A stretch of DNA of 64,000 bases from Hermetia illucens (lineage: Eukaryota > Arthropoda > Insecta > Diptera > Stratiomyidae): the NCBI RefSeq assembly GCF_905115235.1, contig NC_051852.1, positions 147,732,027 to 147,796,026 of the forward strand. The letters run 5' to 3'. This document shows, in pieces, positions 1-9,122 of this stretch (position 1 is its first letter; each line of letters opens with the position of its first letter). The notes below the pieces were generated by a model. The model ran no database searches. It was not told the DNA's origin and saw only the letters and a program-made list of their open reading frames with translations. Both the position numbers and the translations under genes were made by a program.

Positions 1-945
1 TCTAAAGAGATTTTTCTACTTAATTTCTTATGTCTTTTGTTCATCGAGAAGTGTTTGTTGTCTCTTATAAAAATCTACTTGTACATTTTCTTTCGGTTTC
101 TTTACTAATCTACTAAAAACTACGGAAAAAAATATTTTTGAGAGATTAAAATGAGGAGATTGCCGAAATATATAATCACTGACAAGAAAGCAACTAGAAA
201 TAATTACAATAAAATCACTTTACATTAAGGAAAGGAACAGTTAAAACAAACTACGTTGGAGTAAACCATACTGGGAGGATCCAAAAATATGTCACTTTAC
301 AAAGTCAAGGAAAAATTACTTTAGGCGGCAAAATCTTAAATATAACATTAAAATATAGAGAAGGAACACGATTTTTACAAACTAACAAATCTCTAGGAAA
401 ATATAAGATACTCAGTGGTCGAACATAAAAAAAACGTAAATATCCAGAGTTAGCAAAAGTGTGCACTAATGGAAACGACGGGAAATATACAAACGCAATT
501 CGGGGCAGGTGGCAACCTATTTTACGTGGCTGATAAAATATGCTCTGCGTAAAGGAATGCTTAGACAAGAAAAACGGATTGCATCCCCCAAGGTTTCTTT
601 ATTCAAAGAAGTCTCTGGGAAGGCTAAAGAGATGAACACGTTAGAAAACAGTCAGGACTTAAATTGAAGCCAAGTTTGGCTTGGAAAACTGGAATATGCG
701 GCATGCAACCCCTCTGTTCTGAATTGTGGCGATTAAACGGAAGAAATTCTTCCTAGGCCACCACACGAACGAGAAAGATTGAGAATTAAGATACAAATAG
801 GTGCAATCGTTGCACCGCCACTAATCCAAAATATATAATCATTATCACTCACAACAAAATAAGCTTCCAATCGCCACGATCCTCAACTGAACGTCATATT
901 TCCTATCGTTTACAATAAGCCATTCCAATTCAAATCCTCCTCCCA
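1..945. other. 3' flank of Rca1, no gene seen
   Basis: AT-rich sequence downstream of the Rca1 stop codon. The only open frames are short and low in complexity. No transposon protein or RNA gene was recognised. It probably holds the Rca1 3' untranslated region at its right end, but I saw no clear AATAAA signal on the minus strand. Confidence 0.4.
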
Positions 946-1560
946 CTAAAAGCAAAGTCGTTTCAATGTTTTCCGGCGCAAATTCTTTATACTCGCACGA
1001 CTTCCAACTGACGTAGATCCCGACCGCATAGTTTGGCCATCATCCTTCGATGGTGAGCTTGGTTCGTACAACTTACACTTCGTTCCGGGATGATAGTCGC
1101 ACAAGCATTCGAAGCAGAATCGATAACCACATGAAAGTCCCGAGCATTCGGCATATTGTGATGTTTCCGCCTCAGACGCTAGAATCGATGCTGAATCGCA
1201 TGACATCGACTTACCGAAGCGCATTCGCTGAGATGTGAGACCGTTGTCTCGTGCTGATAGCGGAAACGTGGAGGACACGAAAGGAATTTTATTGAACATT
1301 TCAACGGGAGCGGTCTGATAATGATGACCGCCCATAAAGGTCGAAGAAGGAATTTTAGAAGCGTTCGAGGTTGAATGGAATGTTTCGCTTAATGAACGGA
1401 TGTGAGTTGATTTATTTGTACTTGTTCCTAATGAGTTATAGCTACTGTTATTGTTGTTGTGATGATCTGTTTGTAATGTTAAAGCGTTATATATTCGACT
1501 GGACTTGTTGCAACGTGGACATTTGAGGAGTTTTTCATTTGGCGCTAGTGTTCGGACAAC
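946..1560 (-). CDS. Rca1: Rca1 exon 3 (zinc-binding region and C-terminus)
   Basis: The exon opens after a pyrimidine-rich acceptor ending TTCTTACAG and reads in phase 0 from exon 2. It begins VVRTLAPNEKLLKCPRC, very like the start of the Emi1 zinc-binding region, and ends at a TAG at 948-946. About 120 Asn/Ser/Thr-rich residues separate the first Cys pair from the main cluster, far more than in human Emi1. Confidence 0.9.
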   Translation of the reverse strand, partial: VVRTLAPNEKLLKCPRCNKSSRIYNALTLQTDHHNNNNSSYNSLGTSTNKSTHIRSLSETFHSTSNASKIPSSTFMGGHHYQTAPVEMFNKIPFVSSTFPLSARDNGLTSQRMRFGKSMSCDSASILASEAETSQYAECSGLSCGYRFCFECLCDYHPGTKCKLYEPSSPSKDDGQTMRSGSTSVGSRASIKNLRRKTLKRLCF

Positions 1561-4500
1561 CTGTAAGAATAAAATAGAGAAATCGATTATCTTGAAATAC
1601 CAAATACAGCCTTGGTCAAAAGTACCACACTACACCGTAAAAATATTGATTGCTGCAGGTTATGCCGAACATGGTATTCGGACGGGCTAAGCGTGTACAG
1701 ATCATGTTTTAGAGGCAGTGGATCTGGCGAGAGATGAACTGAAGCAACAGCCCAGAGATGACCCTACCCGCAATGGAAAAGGTGACAATAAGACCCGAAG
1801 CCAATGTAAAACAGCATACGCCAAGGGCTACGTGGTTAAGGGAAAACTTAGTCTCCTTGGAAACCTTCAGTTTCAGTAGGACTCTTACCTGGTGGTCGTG
1901 CCAGCCAAAGTGAATATTTTCCCCTCAAAACTTGGGAGACCAAGAAACGAACATAGAATGCCGACTACCGGAGACCAGCAAAGAAACTGAGGTCCGCTGG
2001 AGTGCTGCTCAAGATTTAACGCCAGAAAATCAACCACATACTGACCAAGACTGCCAAGAATTAGGCGGCCGGTACCCTGAACGAGCGATTGTCGGCCTTC
2101 AAAGGCAATCGATCTCAGAATAAGGTGAAACATTGAGCATCACCTGGATGGCAAGGGGAAACAGGGCGATGGATCCAAACCAAGAAAACTACATGCAGTA
2201 GTATATGTACTACCGGGTGAAGTACGAGGTAACTAAATGGCGCGCGTGTTGATGACCCCTAGATGATTTTCATGTTTATATTTCCCCATCCCCCGCATCA
2301 CATAAACCGCACTAACACCAGACAACAAAAATGCCGGAAATTGTTCACGCGCAAGTGATTGAAGAACGTCGAACTTGCGCAATGCTTTTCTTCTACCATA
2401 CAAATTCAAGCAATGGACTGAGAGACGAATCTCCCGTATCTGGTCTTCCTAATTCACTCCTTTGATTCTTCCAAGGTGATCGACGAATATCAACTCATAG
2501 CATGCGACTTTATCTGTTTGTGTGTCGCTCAAGATTGTCCCATAAAATGAGATTCGCACAAGAAATCTGGTAGCCGTAGATCCACATGGATAAAGACTCA
2601 GTAAGATTTGGGCCATTCTTCCTTAAAGCTCCGGGACGGAATCTTCTGGTAAGACCCTGGAGTTGCTGGTCCATACATACTTTCTTACCAGGGAAGAAGA
2701 CTGTAAGCAGAATCTTACTTGAAAAGTTTGCAGCCCCACTTGTCTTTTTCTTTTTCTATAGCCTTTGTCCCGTTCCCAAGCGGAGTCGGCTCGTCGTGCC
2801 ATTTTGCTCTATCAAATGCCTGATCTGGGCAAAATCGTGAGTCCTTCAAATCCCCATACAGAGTATCAAGCCACCGTTGTTTCGGCCGGTCTTTTGGTCG
2901 CTTATCATCAACTTCGATGTTCAGACCATTCTTGGTAAGTGAATTCTCGTTAACACGAATTACCTGACCACCCCATCGAAAACGCCGCCTACCTCCAAAT
3001 TTTTGCACGATAGGTGCAATCCCATATCGATCGCGAATATCCTCATTTCGGATGTGATTAAACTATGTCACAGCAGTAGTCCAACGCAACATCTTTGTCC
3101 CCATTATCGCAAGACCCCGTTCATTGTCTTTTATAGTCAGCCAACACTTAGAGCCATAGAGGGTGACATGGGGGGCAACATTGTAGTAAATTTTAGATTT
3201 GAAACGTTCGTTGCTACGTCGATCGTAAAGAACATCAGTTGTGGAACACGACTTCATCCAAAGCCACCTAATGGACACCTGACATTCCAGGGGATTGGCT
3301 TTGTACTCGCTTCTCATAGCGCAAACACAGGACAATTTGAGGAGAAGTTAGACGGTATAGTTGCGGACGCTAGAGATCACAGCAATAAAATAATTGCCGG
3401 TCATTTTGACGCATGGACCTCAGGGTGAGAGAGCCGAATGACAAACACCAACGGCCAGATTATCATCGAAAGCTGTGCGTAGCTGGATATTGAATTAGCC
3501 AACGTTCGATGCGCGCCTACCAGATAGAGGGTTAAGTCCAATCGTTGAACTGACATCCCTTAGTACTACTTTGGCGGGGATCTAGCAGTTGAATGAGCAC
3601 TACATATACCCATTGCGACCACCAGACCAACAAGCAACAGTCGAGGGCACAATAAAAGTGGAAAAAATATGATAGTTGGTTGGCTCACTGCGCCTTTTGA
3701 GAAGGAAACATTGCTGGCGGCGCTAGAGGAAATTCATGACCAGAAGGAAACGCACTGGAAAAGGTGAGTTGTTCGTGGAGTTGTTTGCCACCGTGTCACT
3801 GAGTCGTGTAACGCTAAAAACAAAATATTAGCGGAATCGGGAAATTTCAACGTCCGAAGGTAAGATTATCTCATATGTGAGCAAGGAGACTTTGCTGAAA
3901 GAGCGAAGAAGCGAGGAACAATACCAAGATCTTCCCAGTAGCCTCAAAAGGATCATACGGGGAGCAAACGGAATTACTATTAGCAATTACACGCTAAGGG
4001 AAACACGGATATGTTAAGCGCCGCCTACTGCCATGTGGTAATCAAGACATATAAGCAAAAATCGCCCCAAGGAGAGTGTCCGCGGATCTTGTTACAAATG
4101 ATTACAACTCTTTTTCCGCAACAGGATGAAAGTGAACCTCGATCAACGGTTCAACACAACATCTCAATCTCAATCCCCGGAGTTACCGAGGAGGTAGGAG
4201 GACGTATTATGGAGCTCCGGGATAAGACGCGATCCCGAATAAATTTGGCTGCTAGGATCACGTCGTACTTGATGGAAGAAATATTTCTCGCTCAGTGGAA
4301 CAGGCAGAAGTGGGCTCTATTACTGAAGCCCCAAAAACCGCCTGAAGTGCCCCTGACATCCTATCTTTTAGGGTATAGAGGATAGCGTTTAAGCTAAGGA
4401 GGATATTAGAGTGGGTAACATATAAAACAGTATAGATTTTGTTCGGGAGGCGTTAGCTATTGATTAGTGCTTCGAGGTGGTGACACTAGAGCCAAGAATC

Positions 4501-7500
4501 CCTTAAATTCGGCGATTAAGATTAAGGGTGCCTTAGCTAAACTGGATGCAATTAGTTACTTAGCTCGGTTAATCGAGAATTACCTGTCGAAGGGCTACTC
4601 TAGTAGGGAACGGACGACGAGTCCCTACCGATGGTGTGGAACATATTAGAATACTTGACCTTCACGTACCAGAGGAAGCAACGTTAATTGTTGTTGCAGG
4701 CAACCTGGCGGTAGTAGTAGTTGCAAAGCGCAGCAAGGATGTAGAACTTTATGGAAGTGAGACCATTCATGCCATTAAATCATGGTTACGAATGCTTAAA
4801 CTTTAAGCGGTCCTTATTGCCGCAATGCTCCTAAGATCCGGGTTGGGGATCACGAGTCGCGTCACGATTATTAAATACCTGGGACTACATACGAGAGAAT
4901 GCAACAAATGCTAGTTCTAGTTGTCGCAGGGTGCAGGAGTGGTGAAATTCAGTCACCCGAAGGTCCACCCCACCCCCCTCCCCGACGAAGACGACTATGG
5001 TTTCGTGCCAGGGCAGAGGCAAATCATCAGACGCTGTCTCACCTCTGCCCTGGGAGCAGCCGTCTTCGTCATTCTTTTACTTTTTGAACCTCGGATGTTA
5101 AACTCAAAAAGAGGAGTCCGTGGACCATAAAGAGTGGGAGCAAGTTGCTCTCCATTTAGCCCGGTCCAGCATTAAGTGGATGCGGACTTAGGACTCCCCA
5201 ATTCCTAAAAAAGTATCTAGCTCCGGCCAAGCTTTGGTCCGAACTGTGGGCGGATTTACGTTGAATATAATTCGCACACTTGTCGTGTTTTGCGAATTAT
5301 AAAAGATAGCGTATAACATCTGCGAGCCGCTTCGGACACGCTGCTCCCAGGTGAACCAGCGTCTGATGAGCTGCTCCTGCCCTGGTATGAGACCGTAGCC
5401 GCCTTCGTCCCTCTTTTACTTTAAGCTAGAATTTCAGCGTTACAAGCTGGGCATTCGGGATTTAAGTGAGCTAAGAGCGCGGGACTCTGAGAAACACTTC
5501 CTTCCCTTTTGCAGCACTATGCTTATGTACTCTGGCACTAGTAGTGACACTAAATCCGAACCAGGTATGGGATTGCTGCCGAAGGCTTCCATATGACATG
5601 TTCTCATGAAATGGGAAGCAATCTCTGGTAGAATATTAACTGTGAGTGTTACGCACCACCAGGCATGTCGGTAACTGACGAGAAGAAGGTTTCTAGGAGC
5701 AAATGAATGTAGTCCAGGAGATGGCATTGCAATCATGATAAATGACAAGATGAGATCTGATAATACCTAACACCTAGGACCCAAGAGGTCTTGGGGATTA
5801 TGGTTTGTAGCTTTCTGCAACTTCCACCGCCTCATCATTGGCGGAACATTGTTCGAGTGGAGTGTGCCATAACGTCAGTCGGGTTTCAACTGATGGGCAC
5901 CATGCATTTCATCAGATCGACAATATCGCGATAAATAGTAGATTTAAAAATTGGTTTCCGGTTATGCAACAAAAGTGGCGCTGTCATAAGTCTCGAGTGA
6001 GATCATCATTTGACGGTTACCTGCTTTCGACAGCACTAACAAGAAGTATAATTGGAGTGCTCTGCGCAAAGGGAGCAATCCAGAGAAACGAGGTAAAATC
6101 CTAGAAGACCGACACATCTTGAAGGGAGATCTTCGTCGACGATGGAGCCAATTACCCGTAAACGTGTCGACCAAAAGGCGCGAGTGGCAATGGATAGGAC
6201 ACACATTAAGAAAGGACAACTCTATTGTTCGGTATACCATACAATGGAATCCACTATCGCAGATTGACCGACAAATGTTTCGCCCTAGGCATAGGACAGT
6301 TGAGGAAAGACCTGGAGTAAGCTGAAAAAAATTGGGTAAACCGACAATGCAATGTGGTAGACGCGCTATCCCTATTTAGGAGACAGCACCAAACATATAT
6401 ACTACTTTTGGCCAAGACAATAAACACAATTTTGAACAATACCTTGTATGAAAATTCGTATTTCAAACTTACCTTCTGATTTTCATGAAACTTCCTTTTC
6501 GATGGACTGACCGGCGGCGAACGATTTATCTCGCCGGGTCGCTTTCGATCTATCCTGAGATTACTCTGATTAAACGGAATTTTCCGAATGATACAATCGC
6601 TTGCAATTTCAACCGATTGTTCCTTGCGAGCGTCTAGTTCTCTCGCCTCGAAATGCCCGTCATTCTCCTTCAATGACTTACAGTTTTCTAAATAATGGAT
6701 GACCTGATCCCACGCCCATCGACTCGATTTCACTGCCTTTCGCCATGACTGCGACACCTCGCACATATTTGCTAGATCCTGCGGGGAAAGATTACGAAAT
6801 ATCTGATCCAATATTAAACTGTAGTTTTCCAATTTGGCGATGATATTCAAATGAGTGTTGCCCCCGTAGTATTTGCAACGGCGTTTGAACGTATTCGAAA
6901 GAGTATGAGCTAATTTCCGCTTTGTTGCCGCTCGACGTTGCAAAGGATTATACTTCGAAGGAGTTCGACGTATCATAGGGTAGAGTATTTCCAAGCGTTC
7001 ATGATCCACCGAGGTAGGTTTGATTTTCTTAGGTGTTCGGGGAAGTGGAATTCGTGAAGTCGAAGCCGTAGGTGGTCCAGAACCTGCTACAGGAGGCGAA
7101 ATACGTGGAGGTGACATAGATTTCGTCTCACATACAATCGTTTTATTCAAAGCCAAATCAACTGACGACTCTATATCGTAGTTTGCCGAGCTCGATACTT
7201 CCGTCTCAGATACCTCTACACTGTCTTCATGAATCGTACTAATTTCCATGTCATGGCAATCATTATTTATATTTAAAATATCCTGAAATCCCTGAGATCC
7301 AGTTTCAGTCTTATCTTTTTTCGTTGTTTTACTTGTGCCATTAGATGAGATGCTGATGGATTTATCCGCCGTTGGTACCGGCGATCGATCTCCACTATTG
7401 CTCTCATCGCTCCACATACTAAATTGTCTTTGCAACGGTGCCCTCGACGATGATAATTGACGGCGCGACAGTTCACGATCATGTAATACTGTGCTAGTAA

Positions 7501-8716
7501 CTGAATAGATCTTCCTATATTTACGACTAGCCTGTTCCGAGCTGACATCACAGCCACTATCAATGCTTGGCTTCGACGTAATAGAAGGCAACGGTCGAAT
7601 CGAGTCATCCCAATCATCACTGTCGTTGGTTTCGGAGTTAAAGCTGGAAAAACTGGCCCTATCAAAAAACCAAATGCGCTATTTAACAATTAACTCCCAC
7701 AAACCGCAAAAGAATGGAAATTACAATAATAAGTTCATTTACCTTACAAAACTCTCTGCTAAACACTTTTTCGTACTGCTCGTTGCCGTAGCCGTCACCG
7801 GTATCCTGTTCGTTTCTATAGGAGGAGTCGTTTTCACCGTCGACGACGAGAACAAATCTTCTTTCACCTCCGCCCTCAATAACTGCTCGAACTGCGAGTC
7901 CGAAAATGTTAACAACTTTTTCACCGACGCCGGCTTAACATCATAAATTCCAGTCGGTGCTCCTCCGTAATTGTAATTCAAATTACTTGATTTTGGGGTA
8001 CTGGCACGTAATAAATTGGAGCTCGAACTAGACAACGGAGTCCGGCTCCCTCGAGGTGCACTCTTATCAAAAATCGGTGAAATATTCGTGCTTCCGGGAC
8101 TGTTTTCATTCTCGATGTTATTCGAAATGAAGTAACAATCAAGGTCAGGAGCTGATGCTAGCTTTTTACGAAAGGATTGTCTTTTCGAACGGAATTTAGT
8201 TGACTTCCTGGGTGTTGTCCGACTACTAGATTCACTTTGAGCACTCGGTGCACATGGCTCCTCCTCGACACGAGGTTTCTTCGGTGTACTTTCGATATCT
8301 TGAAAATTCAAAATTGCTACTGCACTTCGCTTTGTTCCAGGCGCATATTGTTCATCTTTTGGCGTTGTGATATGAAAGTTGCAGATGTTTCTTATATTTT
8401 CAGTGACTGGGGTTAGTTTTACAGTGTCCGGAGCAATTGCCTCTCCATATTCTGAGATTGTACCAAGATTAGTGCTGCTACATGATAGAGAACGTTGTGG
8501 GGTTGAAATTTCCGGTTTGATGTTTGACGAAATTATTGATGATGTCGATGATAATGATGAAAAGTTTGGAGTATTATTCAGTGTAGTAAAGTAACCACTG
8601 TCCGCTATCAGACTCGTATCAGGCGTGTTCAGGTCTGAGCAATTTTTCCCGCCACGATGTTGTTGAAAAGCTTGCGGAAAGCTATCGCCCAAACTGGAGC
8701 CGTCGCACGGCTCCAT
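946..8716 (-). CDS. Rca1: Rca1/Emi1-like APC/C inhibitor (F-box plus zinc-binding region), three exons
   Basis: Regulator of cyclin A1, the fly counterpart of Emi1/FBXO5. The family inhibits the anaphase-promoting complex so that cyclins persist until mitosis. Exons join 8716-7743, 7643-6473 and 1560-946, giving 2760 nt and 919 residues with matching phases (2, then 0). Exon 2 has an F-box at about residues 597-637 (LSPQDLANMCEVSQSWRKAV). Exon 3 has a zinc-binding region: CPRC at 729-732, then Cys 854, 859, 864, 867 and 869, His 872 and Cys 877 (core SCGYRFCFECLCDYH). The C-terminus is basic (KNLRRKTLKRL), like the RL tail of Emi1. DSGYFT at 39-44 and DSGCDVS at 353-359 resemble beta-TrCP degrons. 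The protein is about twice the length of human Emi1 (447 aa). Gene identity rests on the two domains in order and is firm; the exact start is less certain. Confidence 0.9.
1561..2595. other. Unassigned part of Rca1 intron 2
   Basis: Left part of the 4912-bp intron (1561-6472). Short open frames occur on both strands at about 1885-2130, but none could be tied to a known family. The sequence at 1640-1700 resembles 44680-44740 weakly, which suggests an old dispersed repeat. Confidence 0.3.
2600..2715 (+). mobile_element. Small LINE fragment (EN-RT linker type)
   Basis: A 115-bp piece resembles the better preserved sequence at 46410-46520, both at DNA level and in a scrambled reading (KAPGRNLLV / SGETLKLLV, then a THFP-like motif). 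The resemblance is partial, so family placement as a Jockey- or R1-type LINE is tentative. Confidence 0.35.
2740..3350 (-). mobile_element. RTE-B LINE, 3' ORF fragment
   Basis: C-terminal part of an RTE-type endonuclease/reverse-transcriptase protein, in two frames on the minus strand. Readable pieces are LYGSKCWLTIKDNERGLAI at about 3160-3100 and GLNIEVDDKRPKDRPKQRW at about 2920-2860, followed by [10 protein letters not shown]. The same C-terminus appears at 13555-13790, 39560-39960 and 55425-57310. It lies inside Rca1 intron 2, in the same direction as the gene. Confidence 0.75.
3330..4945 (+). mobile_element. R1-like LINE, decayed
   Basis: Plus-strand remnant with endonuclease and reverse transcriptase pieces in several frames. 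KLDGIVADARDHSNKIIAGH at about 3347-3410 matches the endonuclease segment that precedes AGDFNAW in the R1-like copies at 9.9 and 21.5 kb. FLAQWNRQKWALLLKPQKPP at about 4290-4350 matches the RT region before the SYRPICLLD block of the other copies. YLARLIENYLSKG follows at about 4560. Many frameshifts and stops make it non-functional. It lies in Rca1 intron 2, antisense to the gene. Confidence 0.7.
4970..5425. repeat. Foldback or MITE-like element with long inverted repeats
   Basis: The block at about 4980-5090 reappears inverted at about 5341-5420, covering roughly 75 bp with shared stretches such as AGCGTCTGATGA and CTGCCCTGG, then CTTCGTC and CTTTTACTTT. The left arm also folds on itself: GACGAAGACG (4984-4993) pairs with CGTCTTCGTC (5061-5070), and CCAGGGCAGAGG (5008-5019) pairs with CCTCTGCCCTGG (5042-5053). 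The centre has a perfect 11-bp hairpin, TATAATTCGCA (5266-5276) with TGCGAATTATA (5291-5301). No protein is encoded. This architecture fits a foldback or MITE DNA transposon; target duplications were not found by eye. Confidence 0.6.
5455..6395 (+). mobile_element. RTE-C LINE, endonuclease joined to 3' tail
   Basis: Plus-strand LINE remnant in Rca1 intron 2. The endonuclease part includes STDGHHAFHQIDNIAINSRF at about 5890-5950, where QID is the conserved Asp context of RTE endonucleases. The C-terminal part reads RREWQWIGHTLRKDNSIV then WNPLSQ at about 6180-6260. The reverse transcriptase that should lie between them is missing, so this is an internally deleted copy. Related tails occur at 43995-44465 and 54845-55050. 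Confidence 0.7.
6473..7643 (-). CDS. Rca1: Rca1 exon 2 (F-box)
   Basis: The acceptor TTTTTCCAG precedes 7643, and the donor is CAGAAG|GTAAGT at 6473/6472. The exon supplies residues 325-715. It joins exon 1 in phase 2 (the split codon AG+C gives Ser) and reads SFNSETNDSDDWDDSIRPLP at its start. The F-box lies at about 6820-6710. Confidence 0.9.
7644..7742 (-). other. Rca1: Rca1 intron 1 (99 bp)
   Basis: Donor AAG|GTAAAT at 7743/7742 and acceptor TTTTTCCAG ending at 7644. Its removal joins two frames in phase. A competing donor, GTAAGG, lies four bases upstream but would break the frame. Confidence 0.85.
7743..8716 (-). CDS. Rca1: Rca1 exon 1
   Basis: Open from ATG at 8716 (MEPCDGSSLGDSF) for 324 complete codons. 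It is Ser/Thr-rich, with several TP and SP sites and basic patches (KFRSKRQSFRKKL), which fits the phosphorylated N-terminus of this family. This is the first ATG of the open frame. A TAA close upstream at about 8722-8720 supports it. Confidence 0.85.
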
Positions 8717-9110
8717 TTTTTAAAAGTTTAGTATTTTATCTGTAAAAGAAAAATAAATTTTACGATTAAATAATATTCACTCATTTCAATAAATTGGGAA
8801 ATTCAAAAGATGCAAAACAAAAGCAATATCGGCACTGCATTGATAAAATCCCGAGCGAAACCGCCTCTCTGACAAATATACTTCGGCAAATCATAGCGTA
8901 AACTACGCCCCTCCTCAACAACGCATATGCGCCACCGCTGTCGATTCATGGCAATATACTTTAGCTACTTCCGGAGTTTTCCGACAAGCGTTAAAATGTG
9001 ACCGAAAACCCTGAACTCTGGGCACTAGCTGCCCCCTAATTTCAACTAACATTATCTAAACAAAAAGAAATTCGTCGTAAACAACTAAACACCGAAAAGA
9101 AAAAAAGGAT
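8717..9110 (-). promoter_or_regulatory. Rca1 5' flank and promoter region
   Basis: About 400 bp separate the Rca1 start codon from the 5' end of an R1-like LINE on the other strand. No coding potential was seen. The 5' untranslated region and promoter of Rca1 must lie here unless a non-coding exon lies further out. No clear TATA box was identified. Confidence 0.4.
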
Positions 9111-9122
9111 TCAACTCCCAAA

